A DNA stretch of 64,000 nt from Lachnospiraceae bacterium (GCA_910574285.1 CAJTAL010000015.1:36979-100978); one strand, 5' to 3'. Shown: positions 36,469 through 46,415, numbered from the stretch's first letter. Numbers and translations: made by a program. Notes: a model not told the origin generated them from the sequence alone.

Positions 36469-37743
36469 TTAATTATTCAGCATCTCGATAAATGCGCTGA
36501 CTCTTGTACGAAGCTGCTGTGCGTCGCTGTCCGTATAATCGGTCTCGATTCCAAGTACCGGAATTCCTGCCTCCTTAAGGGCTCTCTCCACCAGATAACC
36601 TTCCGTATCATACAGGTTGCAGAACTTCAGGTTCACATCAATGATTCCGTCAACCTTATATTCCTTCGCAAGACGCAGGATATCATCGATCCTTCCGGTA
36701 TTCGGAGTGAAGCATGCACAATTGATATTCATATATCTTTCCGCCAGAGCCTGAATCTGATCCGGTACTTCCGTCTTCGTCTCATCCACCAGGTTCTCGA
36801 AATAACGCGTGCCTGTACACATCTCTTCACAGACAACCGCTCCGCCGCTAGTCTCAACGATGTTATGAAGCTTCCAGTTCGGTATCGCAAGCGGCGTACC
36901 GGTAAGCAGGATACGTTTGGTTCCTGCAGGCACCACACTGACTTGATCCTTCACACGCTGGTCAAGTTCGTCACACAACGCATTTGTCATCTTGGTAAAT
37001 CTTCCCGGATCGTCATAGAAAGCGATCTGTGAGATCACCAAAGCGTCGCATCCGCTGATCGGAAGATTCTCATTCTTACGAAGATCATACAATCTCTTCA
37101 GGGCTTTCCGTTTTTCATTGATCAATTTGATACTCTCAGCCAACTTCTCTGCAGTAATCTCATTTCCCGTAAATTCCTCTACAACCTTCTTGAACGCCTC
37201 GATCTCCTCTGCCCACGCCTTGATATCCTTCGCACGCTTCATCTGCGGCAGATTCATGATATGTACCGCCACATCCTCGCCCAAGATCTCCCATGCTTTC
37301 TTCTTACCGTCGCAGGTGGTCTCTCCCACATACATATCGGCAATGCGGAAGAAAGGACAGGTACGGTCCAGCCTTGCGCCCACGGAAGCCTTGATCAACG
37401 GACAGGTATTCGTCGGAAGTACCTTCTCACCGCCCGGAACCCAGAACTGGGAGCCGCCGCATAAGCCTGTCGCAATCGCATCCGCCGCGAACACAATCTC
37501 ATCCGGTACATAGACACAGAATGTTCCGAATACCTTGCCGCCCTTCTTCTGATGTTCAATCAATTCTGCCGGACGGATACCGTGGATATCCGCTACTACC
37601 ATATTATAATAGTCCATGCCCTCCGGACGGTTCTTCTGCGACAGAAATACATCCCCAAATGCCTGCGGGAGCACCGCACACAGTTGGTCATGCGTCTCAA
37701 GATCCATCCCCAATTCTTCCCACATCTTGCGATAATCAGCCAT
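36469..37743 (-). CDS. double-cubane-cluster reductase / 2-hydroxyacyl-CoA dehydratase subunit-like protein
   Basis: A 424-residue protein of the HgdB/FldB family. Cysteines appear in GTFCVYVPDEIV, GLCGGSQ, NTCPLIKA, RTCPFFRIAD, TTCDGKK, VVCEEMCTGT, NINCACFTP and LKFCNLYDTEGY. The single subunit (no alpha/beta pair) and an activator nearby fit the double-cubane-cluster proteins, which use ATP-driven electrons for low-potential reductions, better than a classical dehydratase needing two subunits. The natural substrate is unknown. The cytosolic enzyme is probably expressed with DUF3343 and the activator. Confidence 0.82.
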   Translation of the reverse strand: MADYRKMWEELGMDLETHDQLCAVLPQAFGDVFLSQKNRPEGMDYYNMVVADIHGIRPAELIEHQKKGGKVFGTFCVYVPDEIVFAADAIATGLCGGSQFWVPGGEKVLPTNTCPLIKASVGARLDRTCPFFRIADMYVGETTCDGKKKAWEILGEDVAVHIMNLPQMKRAKDIKAWAEEIEAFKKVVEEFTGNEITAEKLAESIKLINEKRKALKRLYDLRKNENLPISGCDALVISQIAFYDDPGRFTKMTNALCDELDQRVKDQVSVVPAGTKRILLTGTPLAIPNWKLHNIVETSGGAVVCEEMCTGTRYFENLVDETKTEVPDQIQALAERYMNINCACFTPNTGRIDDILRLAKEYKVDGIIDVNLKFCNLYDTEGYLVERALKEAGIPVLGIETDYTDSDAQQLRTRVSAFIEMLNN

Positions 37744-38017
37744 AATTATATCCTCCTTATATCTTTTGTTATCGCCTGGAAACTGTCTGAAAATATCATT
37801 ACAATTCCCAATATTTCATCTAAAACAACCGTAACACTTTTATTCTTTTCAGGCAACTGATTCTCCTTCAAATATTCATCGTTTTTTCTGATAATTTATG
37901 GCTTCTTATTGCTATTATCTATAACCCAGGCAAAATACAGACGTCACGGATATCAAGCGCTGATTCCCCGCCTGCATTCCTGTTCTCATTCATTACTGCT
38001 TATTTACAACCTGTCTG

Positions 38018-39178
38018 CTATGCAGAAAGTATGGCCCGGACCCCTTCCACACACCGGTCGATCTCTTCCTTCGTATTCTTTGCACTGAATGCAAAACGAA
38101 CCGTACCACGCGGCCATGTATGCAAAGTCTGATGCGCCAGCGGCGCGCAATGAAGACCGACCCTCGTCATGACGCCATACTGCCGTTCCAATTCAAAAGC
38201 CGCCATTGCATTATCGGTTTTCAGAAAATCCAGGGAAACCACCGCCACCCGATCTTCCAGCCCTTTTTTACCCACAATACGGATATCCGGAAGCTCCGAC
38301 ACCCGTTCCAGGAAATATCGTGTCAATTCCATCTTCCTTCCGTGAATTGATTCAAGTCCTGTCTCTTCTATGTAAGTTAAGGCAGCATGAAGACCGATGA
38401 TTCCAGGAAGGTTCAACGTCCCGCTCTCATACTTGTCCGGAAGCGTCTCCGGCATATCATAGGAATCCGACTGGCTTCCAGTCCCGCCCGCAATAAATGG
38501 CTTCATGCATTCATCCAATTCTTTAGAAATCAGAAATCCTCCGATTCCCTGAGGTCCGAGGAGACCTTTATGCCCGGTAAACGCAAGAAAATCAATCCCG
38601 CACTCCTTCATATCAACCGGAATCGTCCCCGCGCTCTGCGCCGTATCTACGGCAAAGAACAGATGACGCCTCTTACAGATCTCCCCTATCTCCCGAATCG
38701 GAATGACCGTTCCGCAGACATTAGAAGCATGAAGCATAATAATCGCCCTGGTATTACTTCGGATCTCTTCTTCCACAGACTCCGGCTTAAGGCTTCCGTC
38801 TACCTCTGTCCTCACTACATCATACGTCACACCATTAGCTTCCATCTGCTTCAACGGACGCATGACGCCGTTATGCTCCATCCCCGATATCAGCACATGA
38901 TCCCCAGACCGTAGGAATCCTTTGATAAAATAGTTCAAAGAATATGTGATTCCCGGAGTAAAGATCACACTTCTGGAATCCTCCGCGTGAAACAGATCCG
39001 CCAACTGGTCGCGGGTATCCAACACAATCCCCTCTACCTCATATGCCCCTTCATAGTTCCCTCTGTTAATATTAAAAGCGCCGTTTGCCAGCAGTTCGGC
39101 CATTGCCTCTGCGACATTCGGCGCTTTCGGCCAGGATGTACTCCCGTTATCAAAATAAATCTTGCTTCCGTCTTCCAT
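38018..39178 (-). CDS. cysteine desulfurase-like aminotransferase class V protein
   Basis: A 386-residue PLP enzyme. The Schiff-base lysine is in FTGHKGLLGPQGIGG and the PLP-binding aspartate in FFAVDTAQSAG. The substrate-cysteine loop region reads GLHCAPLAHQTLHTWPRG. It matches the aminotransferase V subgroup often found with DUF3343 proteins. It may mobilise sulfur (or selenium) from cysteine for the iron-sulfur enzymes encoded next door; that link is inferred. It is 275 bases upstream of the reductase gene, same strand. Confidence 0.83.
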   Translation of the reverse strand: MEDGSKIYFDNGSTSWPKAPNVAEAMAELLANGAFNINRGNYEGAYEVEGIVLDTRDQLADLFHAEDSRSVIFTPGITYSLNYFIKGFLRSGDHVLISGMEHNGVMRPLKQMEANGVTYDVVRTEVDGSLKPESVEEEIRSNTRAIIMLHASNVCGTVIPIREIGEICKRRHLFFAVDTAQSAGTIPVDMKECGIDFLAFTGHKGLLGPQGIGGFLISKELDECMKPFIAGGTGSQSDSYDMPETLPDKYESGTLNLPGIIGLHAALTYIEETGLESIHGRKMELTRYFLERVSELPDIRIVGKKGLEDRVAVVSLDFLKTDNAMAAFELERQYGVMTRVGLHCAPLAHQTLHTWPRGTVRFAFSAKNTKEEIDRCVEGVRAILSA

Positions 39179-39403
39179 TTCTCATTCCACCTTACTTTTT
39201 TCGATATCCAATAAACGTATCAGTATACTTTCCCGTACATAAATCCATTATAATATTTTTTATTCATACTCGCAAAGTTCTGTTTAACAGAGCGTGTTAT
39301 TTCCTAATTCCATCTCGTTTCAAGAACTTTTAATCGGGTCACGCATTATATACCTCCCAGGCAGAGCAAAAAATATGCCTCAAGCACATGGAATCATCAT
39401 AAT

Positions 39404-39532
39404 CTTAAACTAACTCTTGAACTAAGTATATTGCTTAGTCCAAGACGAAAACCTTCTGTTTTCAACGTTTCAGCATTTTCTTGGACTAAATCTTAGACTA
39501 AAACATCATTTCTTGAACTAATTTAGTCCAAG
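39404..39532. repeat. iteron-like array of CTTGGACTAA motifs
   Basis: Seven copies of a 10-11 base motif, consensus CTTGGACTAA, occur at 39404, 39416, 39480, 39492 and 39512 (plus sense) and at 39434 and 39522 (reverse sense, TTAGTCCAAG). Two pairs are spaced exactly 12 bases. Facing copies form inverted repeats. The array fills much of the 357-base gap between the desulfurase-like gene and the broken ATP-binding regulator, and touches the end of the latter. Looks like protein-binding sites. Confidence 0.7.
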
Positions 39533-39534
39533 AT

Positions 39535-40778
39535 TTATTTTTTCAAATACCATCTCGCACTATGTCCAGTTCCATCAACATCAGCAGTACCTTCTCGTTT
39601 CATAGTTTGAAGAATATTAGATACCTTCTTTGACTGCTGCTTATCATCCAAAACAGCTGGCAATGCACCAGCCAATATCTGCTTTAATTCATTAACACTT
39701 GCTCTTTCCATTGTTTCTAATGCATTAATAATAATTTGCTTGTAAACATCGTTGCTTAATCCTTTATTTCTGACATAATCTGTCTGTTGCCCTACAATAT
39801 TAGCAACTTCATATGAAACATAAATATGAGGATATCTGCCCTCTACCAAATTTTGTTTCTTTAACTGTAAATAGTTTTCCTTAGAAATAGTCTCCTTCTT
39901 CTGCACCTTATCAAGTAAAAACACTGTTGGCAAGTCCAAATCGCCATTCGCATGCAAAAGCTGCGTATAATTCTTATCCAAAATTTGTCCGTATAATGTT
40001 ACCTTTACTCTATTAGGATTTTCTAAATCAAAGGTTGGTAATGGAAAGCACCTTTCTCTTTGCACCTGATACATCATAGGAATCCCCATGGAGTTTGTAT
40101 CAATCATATATAAATTCACCATTGCTCTGCACAGAAATGTATTTCTATAATATGGCGGCTTATATCCCTCCTCTAAAGCTTGCTCTATGGTCTCCGGGAT
40201 AAAATAACCTTCATTAATAAACACAAGACGATCCTCAAATTCTTCTACATTAATCTTGCCACGCAACTGATAATTTGAATGAGCAATACAATTGTTGATA
40301 ATCTCCTTAACTACATCCTGATCATATTGATATGTCTCGTCCGGAAAAAGCGTCTGCTGTGCTGCCATATATCTATACTTTTCATTACGAATTTTTGCGT
40401 AGGTTTTATCAACAGCCAATAAAAGCGGCATATCAAAATGCTCACACGCCTTTGCCACACCATTTCCGTTATATAAAGTCCATGTAATTCTCGGAATGAA
40501 CCCATCAAACAAATATGATGACTCCGCTTTTCCCAAAAGTATCAATGCAGAATTTGTAATCCGTCCTTTTATCAGTATCCCAGCCTTGTTAAGAATCTCA
40601 ATGTCACTCATTTTCTCAAGTAGATCCGTCGATTTTTTAGCAGCCTTATGTTTCTTTAAAAAAACTCTCTCGCCATTGCCACAGCTTCAGAATCCAAATC
40701 ATCAAAGCTTGCATTTTCTACATTTTCTTGAGACCAATCTGCACCAACCTGTCTCCTAATTAAATCCATTATTTGCAT
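39535..40778 (-). pseudogene. ATP-binding/AlbA_2-type regulator, truncated and frameshifted
   Basis: The main frame (39535..40611, 358 codons) reads as the C-terminal two-thirds of the Schlafen AlbA_2/HATPase-type regulators (SDIEFLNKA-like start, VVKEIINNCIAHSNYQL ATP site, then helix-turn-helix-like segments near the end). The sequence just upstream (40612..40778) encodes the next expected piece (DLIRRQVGADWSQENV...SEAVAMAREFF) in another frame. A T7 tract at the junction explains the shift. The N-terminal AlbA_2 domain is missing. Likely inactive, though the 358-codon part could still be made. Confidence 0.75.
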
Positions 40779-40801
40779 ATTTTTTCAAAACTCCAATTAC
40801 T

Positions 40802-41575
40802 TCAATAACATAAATAATCAAACTCAATCCCCACCAGCGTCAATCCTTGGGGCGGTGCCGTCACTCCCGCTTCCGTTCTCTCCTTCGCCTCTAATATCTC
40901 CTTTACCTTCTCCGGCGTATAGAAACCACGCCCCACGCGGATCAATGTTCCTGCGATAATCCGCACCATATTATATAAGAATCCGTTTCCTGTCACCCGA
41001 ATCACGATATCCCTGCCGGATACAGAAGTCCCGCCGGACTCTTCAATCTCTATCCCTTCTATCCTGCGGACCGTATCCTCCACATTCGTACGGATATTGC
41101 AGAAACTGACAAAATCATGTTCCCCCGTCAGATAAGCCGCTCCCTGCCTCATCTTCTCCACATCCATCGGAAATGACACGAAAGCGCTGTATCTGCGCTT
41201 GAGCGGATTCAAAACCCTGGCATTATAGATATGGTATTCATACGTCTTCCTCACCTGCTTCTGATAGCGGGGATGCCAGTTTCCAGGCACTTCCTCCGAC
41301 CTGACAATCACGATATCCTCCGGCAGTTTCTGATTCAGCGCATATGCCATCCTCTCAGGCGGAATCGGCGACTCCGTATCGAACACAGCCACATTTCCCA
41401 GGGCGTGAACGCCTGAATCCGTGCGGCTCGCCCCGATAATATGAATATCCTCCCCGGTCAGCTTCTTTAATCTCCCATTCAGAACCTCTTCGATGGTAAT
41501 GCCGTTGGGCTGAATCTGCCATCCGCAGTAATTCGTTCCGTCATAGGCAACCGTCAATCTAATCCGCCTCATCAT
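40802..41575 (-). CDS. truA: tRNA pseudouridine(38-40) synthase
   Basis: A 257-residue TruA. The catalytic aspartate stands in GASRTDSGVHALGNVAVF. Other hallmarks are the opening RIRLTVAYDGTNYCGWQIQPN and the late VRIIAGTLIRVGRGFYTPEKV with the C-terminal APPQGLTLVGIEF. It modifies U38-U40 in the anticodon arm of many tRNAs. It lies 60 bases downstream of ecfT, in the common Clostridia order ecfA-ecfA-ecfT-truA. Confidence 0.96.
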   Translation of the reverse strand: MMRRIRLTVAYDGTNYCGWQIQPNGITIEEVLNGRLKKLTGEDIHIIGASRTDSGVHALGNVAVFDTESPIPPERMAYALNQKLPEDIVIVRSEEVPGNWHPRYQKQVRKTYEYHIYNARVLNPLKRRYSAFVSFPMDVEKMRQGAAYLTGEHDFVSFCNIRTNVEDTVRRIEGIEIEESGGTSVSGRDIVIRVTGNGFLYNMVRIIAGTLIRVGRGFYTPEKVKEILEAKERTEAGVTAPPQGLTLVGIEFDYLCY

Positions 41576-41635
41576 CTATCCTCCCTTTAGGGACTGCAAA
41601 GCAACAACTTAACACTCTTATTTCTTTACAGTTCC

Positions 41636-42460
41636 TTAAAAGATCCACACATGCAAGGGCAGCATCCTTCCGACCGCCACCACAAAAACCACATATGCAA
41701 TCATGACAATATACGCTGCGTAGTCCCTGCACTTATAACGCAGCGGCTTCATCTTCGTCCGCCCTTCTCCCCCCCTGTAACATCTGGCTTCCATTGCCAT
41801 CGCCAGATCATTCGCACGGCGGAACGCAGACACGAACAGAGGCACGAGAAGCGGAATCATGCTCTTCGCCCTCTGTATGATATTGCCGCTCTCAAAATCC
41901 GCGCCTCTTGCGATCTGCGCCTTCATGATCTTGTCCGTCTCCTCCAGAAGAATCGGGATAAAACGAAGGGCAATAGACATCATCATCGCCACTTCGTGCA
42001 CCGGCACATGTATCTTATTCAAAGGATGCAGAAGCGCTTCTATCCCATCTGTCAGTTCATTCGGCGTCGTCGTAAACGTCATAAGCGATGATCCGATAAT
42101 CAGATAGATAAGCCGAACCGCCATATAGACAGCCGTTACCAGACCGCCCTCTGTGACGGTAAAAATCCACGCATGAAACAGAACCTCTCCGTTCCTTGTC
42201 AGAAACAAATTAAATAACACCGTAATCATCAACAACATAACGATGGGCTTAAGCCCTCTTACAATAAAAGAAAACGGTACCCGTGATATCCGTATCACCG
42301 CTGCCAGAAACAATGTCGCGATCAGGTATCCCGATATACTTCTGAACATAAATAATGAAACCAGATACAAAAGCGTACACACGAGTTTCACCCTTGGGTC
42401 GAGTCTGTGGATCATACTTTTCGCCGGATAATATTGTCCTATGGTTATATCACGTATCAT
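41636..42460 (-). CDS. ecfT: energy-coupling factor transporter transmembrane subunit
   Basis: A 274-residue membrane protein with about five helices. The start (YYPAKSMIHRLDPRVKLVCTLLYLVSLFMF) and the coupling-helix motif near the end (KSMIPLLVPLFVSAFRRANDLAMAMEARCY; the family's ARG/AMxxR signature) are typical. It joins two ATPases and an exchangeable substrate-binding S component to import vitamins or metals. No S component is encoded here, so it is a shared (group II) module. About 164 bases lie between it and the upstream ATPase, with short hairpins. Confidence 0.92.
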   Translation of the reverse strand: MIRDITIGQYYPAKSMIHRLDPRVKLVCTLLYLVSLFMFRSISGYLIATLFLAAVIRISRVPFSFIVRGLKPIVMLLMITVLFNLFLTRNGEVLFHAWIFTVTEGGLVTAVYMAVRLIYLIIGSSLMTFTTTPNELTDGIEALLHPLNKIHVPVHEVAMMMSIALRFIPILLEETDKIMKAQIARGADFESGNIIQRAKSMIPLLVPLFVSAFRRANDLAMAMEARCYRGGEGRTKMKPLRYKCRDYAAYIVMIAYVVFVVAVGRMLPLHVWIF

Positions 42461-42624
42461 TTTTTCTTCTCCAAATCTATCTTCACTCTATCCTGAATGA
42501 CAGCTTATTTGCCGGCCGCCTGTTTCCCTGCCGCCCGATCTCAGAATCATCTTCCGGATAGCCCTGTTGGGCTACATCTAGGTTAGCAGACGTGTAGATG
42601 GCGCGGATAGCGCGTGCTGATTAC

Positions 42625-43488
42625 TCAAGAATTAGTGCAATGATGTACTAGCGTACGCATGATCTCATCGGCCGCTTCTGCCACCGTAGTTACATCCGTT
42701 CTGACAGACATCCCTCTTTTCACAAGGTCATGCATAATATAAGTAACCTGCGGAGCGGCAAGCCCTACTTCCTCCAGCTCCCGATAATGTTCAAACACCT
42801 TCTTCGGTTCGTCGTTATACATGACCGCCCCTTTGTTCATCACGATCAGACGGTCTGCATACCTTGCAATATCCTCCATACTGTGAGATACCAAGATGAC
42901 TGTCATATCACTCTTTTCGTGAAGATACGCAATCTGATCCAGGATATCGTCCCTTCCTTTAGGGTCCAGGCCCGCCGTAGGTTCATCCAGCACCAGAACC
43001 TTCGGGCGCATCGCCAGGACGCCCGCGATCGCAGTCCTGCGCTTCTGTCCGCCGGAGAGCTCAAAGGGCGAACTCTGGTAATATTTTTCCTTAAGACCTA
43101 CCAGGCGCAGCGCTTCCAACGCCCGTTCCCTGCACTCTTCCGGGGAAAGTCCCTGATTCTTCGGGCCGAAACACACGTCCGTCAGGGCATCAATCTCGAA
43201 CAGTTGATGCTCCGGATACTGAAACACCAGACCGACTTCGTTCCTCAGCTTACGCATGTCATACCCTTCCCGGTAAATATTCTCGCCGTTATAATACAGT
43301 TCTCCGCTGGAAGCACGGAGCAACCCGTTCAAATGCTGGATCAGCGTAGATTTCCCGGAGCCTGTATGTCCGATAATTCCCACAAATTCCCCGTGCGGAA
43401 TTTCCAGGCAGACGTCATTCAGCGCTTTCTTCTCATAAGCCGTCCCCTGACTGTATATATAGTTCAAATGTTCTAGTTTTATTGACAT
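42625..43488 (-). CDS. ecfA2: ECF transporter ATPase (EcfA2)
   Basis: A 287-residue ABC ATPase. Walker A is [17 protein letters not shown] (about 38-54), Q-loop [11 protein letters not shown], signature [13 protein letters not shown], Walker [17 protein letters not shown] and H-switch [14 protein letters not shown]. The Q-loop and the C-terminal extension mark the ECF group. It pairs with EcfA1 and overlaps its gene end by 10 bases. Confidence 0.93.
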   Translation of the reverse strand: MSIKLEHLNYIYSQGTAYEKKALNDVCLEIPHGEFVGIIGHTGSGKSTLIQHLNGLLRASSGELYYNGENIYREGYDMRKLRNEVGLVFQYPEHQLFEIDALTDVCFGPKNQGLSPEECRERALEALRLVGLKEKYYQSSPFELSGGQKRRTAIAGVLAMRPKVLVLDEPTAGLDPKGRDDILDQIAYLHEKSDMTVILVSHSMEDIARYADRLIVMNKGAVMYNDEPKKVFEHYRELEEVGLAAPQVTYIMHDLVKRGMSVRTDVTTVAEAADEIMRTLVHHCTNS

Positions 43489-44324
43489 AGCGCATTCACC
43501 AACTCTTCTTTTTTCAATATCCCCTCAGGAATCTTAAGCCCGCGTTTCCGAAGTTCATCCGCCAGAAGCGTCACCTGGGGAACGTCCAGACGATAAGATT
43601 TTAGTTCGTCTACCCTTGAAAATACCTCTCTGGGAGTTCCCTCCATCACCACACGCCCATGATCCATCACATATATCTTATCGGCGTCCACGACTTCTTC
43701 CATATAATGTGTAATCAGGATCACTGTCACCTTCTTCTGCTCTCTTAGCTTCTGAACCGTCTTCAGCACCTCTTTACGTCCTACCGGGTCAAGCATCGCC
43801 GTCGGCTCGTCCAACACGATACACTTCGGTTCCATCGCCACAACGCCCGCGATCGCCACCCGCTGCTTCTGCCCGCCGGATAATTTATTCGGTGAATGAT
43901 GGCGGTACTCTATCATTCCCACTGCTTTCAGGCTGTCTTCAACCCGCCTCCAGATCTCCTCCGTGGGAACTCCTAAGTTCTCCGGACCGAATCCCACATC
44001 CTCTTCCACCACTGTTCCGATGATCTGATTATCCGGATTCTGGAATACCATCCCTGCAGACTGACGCACATTCCATAGTTCATCCGGGTCGCCGGTGTTC
44101 CGTCCGTTCACCCACATCGTCCCCTCCGTCGGCACAAGAATCGCATTGATATGCTTGGCAAACGTAGACTTCCCGGAACCGTTATGTCCCAGAATCGCAA
44201 TAAACTGACCTTCCTTCACGTCAATATCCACCTGATCAATGGCACGCGACGAACCGATTACATTGCCCTCTTCATCCCGTTTCTCATATTCGAATACCAA
44301 CTTCTCGGTCTGAACCATGTCCAT
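43479..44324 (-). CDS. ecfA1: ECF transporter ATPase (EcfA1)
   Basis: A 281-residue ABC ATPase. Walker A is [18 protein letters not shown]-loop [24 protein letters not shown], signature [16 protein letters not shown], Walker [17 protein letters not shown] and H-switch [13 protein letters not shown]. The ATG at 44324 follows AGGAGG by 7 bases. In many Firmicutes this gene trails the ribosomal-protein rplQ cluster; no ribosomal genes appear upstream here. Confidence 0.93.
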   Translation of the reverse strand: MDMVQTEKLVFEYEKRDEEGNVIGSSRAIDQVDIDVKEGQFIAILGHNGSGKSTFAKHINAILVPTEGTMWVNGRNTGDPDELWNVRQSAGMVFQNPDNQIIGTVVEEDVGFGPENLGVPTEEIWRRVEDSLKAVGMIEYRHHSPNKLSGGQKQRVAIAGVVAMEPKCIVLDEPTAMLDPVGRKEVLKTVQKLREQKKVTVILITHYMEEVVDADKIYVMDHGRVVMEGTPREVFSRVDELKSYRLDVPQVTLLADELRKRGLKIPEGILKKEELVNALCQ

Positions 44325-44433
44325 AAGGATGCCTCCTGTCTCTGAATTTACTTTCCTTATTGTACGTTATCTGGATATGTTTTGCAAGATTCAGTTTTTT
44401 ATGTACTGCTGTTTGTCGGCAAAAGCAGTCTGT

Positions 44434-44613
44434 CTAATCTAGTATAGAATACTGCAGATACTCGTATAATAATCTTGTCCCTTCCATAATCTCCGGAGGA
44501 AGCAGCGCCCGCGCCACCATCTTCGGTTCCGCATCCGCGTCCACCTCATCCTCCCTTCTTAGCATCGCGTAATCACCGTCTATCCGTTCTACGATATAAG
44601 TATATGTAAGCAT
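44434..44613 (-). CDS. small DUF3006-like protein (59 aa)
   Basis: A 59-codon frame starting ATG at 44613, preceded by GGAGG 7 bases upstream. The start (LTYTYIVERIDGDYAMLR) resembles the DUF3006 pattern of an ERIDGDYA strand followed by an LLP segment (here MVARALLPPEIMEGTRL). Codon use and the ribosome site look genuine. It lies 110 bases upstream of ecfA1. Function unknown. Confidence 0.6.
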   Translation of the reverse strand: MLTYTYIVERIDGDYAMLRREDEVDADAEPKMVARALLPPEIMEGTRLLYEYLQYSILD

Positions 44614-44693
44614 ATGATTTCCCTCCTTGATTTTTAATATTGCACAAAAAGTTCAAAACGGCCCTTCCCTCTGTGCTTTTTATTACACACTCT

Positions 44694-44855
44694 AGTGTGC
44701 TGACCGCATTATATCTGGCGAAACTCCGCAGGATATTCGTTCATCTGCAAGGCGGATTTTCGACGGCGCAGCGGTGGCTACGGCTAGAAAATCCAACGCG
44801 GCAGATGGGTGAATAGACAAGGAGGTTTGGCTGAATATAATGCGGTCAGTGCACT
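44694..44855. repeat. 162-bp near-perfect palindrome (MITE-like)
   Basis: The ends are AGTGTGCTGACCGCATTATAT-like and its near-complement (19 of 21 bases paired), and pairing continues inwards in blocks (GGCGAAACTCC/GGAGGTTTGGC, TTCATCTGC/GCAGATGGG, GGATTTTC/GAAAATCC) to a small G/C-rich centre. It lies between the DUF3006-like gene and the EamA gene. No coding frame is evident in it. It may be a miniature inverted-repeat element or a long structured RNA. Confidence 0.75.
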
Positions 44856-45768
44856 AAGCCTCATGCCCCTGCCGGTTAATAATGATAATCCCGATACTTA
44901 CACAGACAAGCGCCGCCAGATTCTTCACAGACGCCATCTGCTCTCCAAGAAAGACTGCCGATAACGCCACTCCGAAGATCGGAATACTGAATCCGAAGAT
45001 CGCCACATTTCCCACAGAATTATACTTCAACAGTTCCGCCCAGATACTAAAAGCCACGGTTGACAATAACGACATATAGAGTAACAACAGTGTTGACTGC
45101 ATGTTAAATCCCTGCACTTTCCCGCCGGTTATGGCGCCGATCGCAATGAGAACCGCGCCGCCGAACAATAATTGATATGCCGTAATCGTCACAGGCTCCT
45201 CCCTGTCAGATATCATCTTAAGGGTCACGCTGCTCATCCCGTAGGAAAACGCACACACAAGAACCATTCCCTCTCCCAGCCAGGAAAAGCCGCTGCTCCA
45301 TGCTCCCGGCTCCAGATTAATGATTATGATTCCCGCAAAACCCACAAGGCACCCTATAACCTTCCGGGCAGTCAGCTTCTCCGACTTCATCAGAAAATGT
45401 GCCGCTATGATCGAGAAAAACGTATTCGACGCATTAATTACAGACCCCTTGGCGCCTGTCGTATGCGCCAGGCCGATATAGAAACAGATATACTGGATCG
45501 TAGTCTGCAGGAGTCCCTGGCCGAATACATACGGAACAGACGATATCTTCATCGTTATGATACGTTTCTTCAGCGCACATCCCAGAAGAAATGTGAACAT
45601 ACCCGCCATGAAAAAACGATATCCCGCGAACAGAATCTGGCTTCCCGCGCCCTCTATATGAAACAACTCGTATCCTATCTTCACACATGGAAATGCACTG
45701 CCCCATAAGGCGCAGCACAACAATGCCAGGATCGTCCTGGTTACCGTATTCTGATAAAACCGTTCCAT
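44854..45768 (-). CDS. DMT/EamA family permease
   Basis: A 304-residue polytopic protein with ten hydrophobic segments in two repeated halves of five, as in the EamA (drug/metabolite transporter) family. Recognisable are LLCCALWGSAFPCVKIGYE at the start and LKMISDREEPVTITAYQLLFGGAVLIAIGA opening the second half. Members export or import metabolites; the substrate is unknown. It overlaps the PPIase stop by one base (TAATG), so translation is coupled to that gene, and the palindrome at 44694..44855 touches its 3' end. Confidence 0.85.
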   Translation of the reverse strand: MERFYQNTVTRTILALLCCALWGSAFPCVKIGYELFHIEGAGSQILFAGYRFFMAGMFTFLLGCALKKRIITMKISSVPYVFGQGLLQTTIQYICFYIGLAHTTGAKGSVINASNTFFSIIAAHFLMKSEKLTARKVIGCLVGFAGIIIINLEPGAWSSGFSWLGEGMVLVCAFSYGMSSVTLKMISDREEPVTITAYQLLFGGAVLIAIGAITGGKVQGFNMQSTLLLLYMSLLSTVAFSIWAELLKYNSVGNVAIFGFSIPIFGVALSAVFLGEQMASVKNLAALVCVSIGIIIINRQGHEA

Positions 45769-46286
45769 TATTCCTTCTCCGGCTCCGGATAATCCACTCC
45801 CTGGGTATCCACCGTTACCTTCTTCATCCTCTGTTCTTCCAGCGGCCTGTCATTGTAATCCGTGTCCGCAGCCGCAATCTTATTCACGACGTCCATACCC
45901 TCTGTAATCTTGCCGAACGCGGCATAGGAACCATCAAGATGTGGAGAATTTTTATGCATGATGAAGAACTGTGAACCCGCTGAATCCGGATGCATCGCTC
46001 TTGCCATAGACAGCACGCCTTCCGTGTGCTTCAGCTCATTGGCAATACCGTTCTGGCTAAATTCTCCCTTAATATTATATCCCGGACCACCCATGCCTGT
46101 TCCGTCCGGACATCCGCCCTGAATCATAAAACCATTGATTACCCGGTGGAAGATCAGTCCGTCATAATACCCCCTTTTCACTAAAGAGATAAAGTTATTC
46201 ACCGTATTCGGCGCAATCTCCGGATACAGTTCCGCCTGCATGATATCTCCGTTTTCCATTTCAAATGTTACAATTGGATTTGCCAT
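45768..46286 (-). CDS. ppiB: peptidyl-prolyl cis-trans isomerase (cyclophilin type)
   Basis: A 172-residue cyclophilin lacking a signal peptide, so cytosolic. The catalytic core reads GYYDGLIFHRVINGFMIQGGCPDGTGMGGPGYNIKGEF, with the FHRVI arginine and the FMIQGG loop, then GVLSMARAMHPDSAGSQFFI. Length is normal for bacterial PpiB. It catalyses proline isomerisation in folding proteins. It is translationally coupled to the EamA gene downstream. Confidence 0.93.
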   Translation of the reverse strand: MANPIVTFEMENGDIMQAELYPEIAPNTVNNFISLVKRGYYDGLIFHRVINGFMIQGGCPDGTGMGGPGYNIKGEFSQNGIANELKHTEGVLSMARAMHPDSAGSQFFIMHKNSPHLDGSYAAFGKITEGMDVVNKIAAADTDYNDRPLEEQRMKKVTVDTQGVDYPEPEKE

Positions 46287-46415
46287 ATTCGTTTCCTCTT
46301 TTCCTTCTTTTTAGATAAAAATTTGACATTATCCATTGTAACGGATAACAAGTATTTCGTAAAGTATCTTTTAATCATTACTTCCTTTTGGGTAGAGTTG
46401 ATCATTGTGTATTAA

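Noticed and set aside
39404..39532. Possible CRISPR array
   Set aside because: Motif copies are only about 10 bases, unevenly spaced and in both orientations; no cas genes are near.
42466..42624. Riboswitch in the ecfA2-ecfT gap
   Set aside because: Only short hairpins (TAGCCC/GGGCTA and a CATCTA/TAGATG type) were seen; no known riboswitch core is present.
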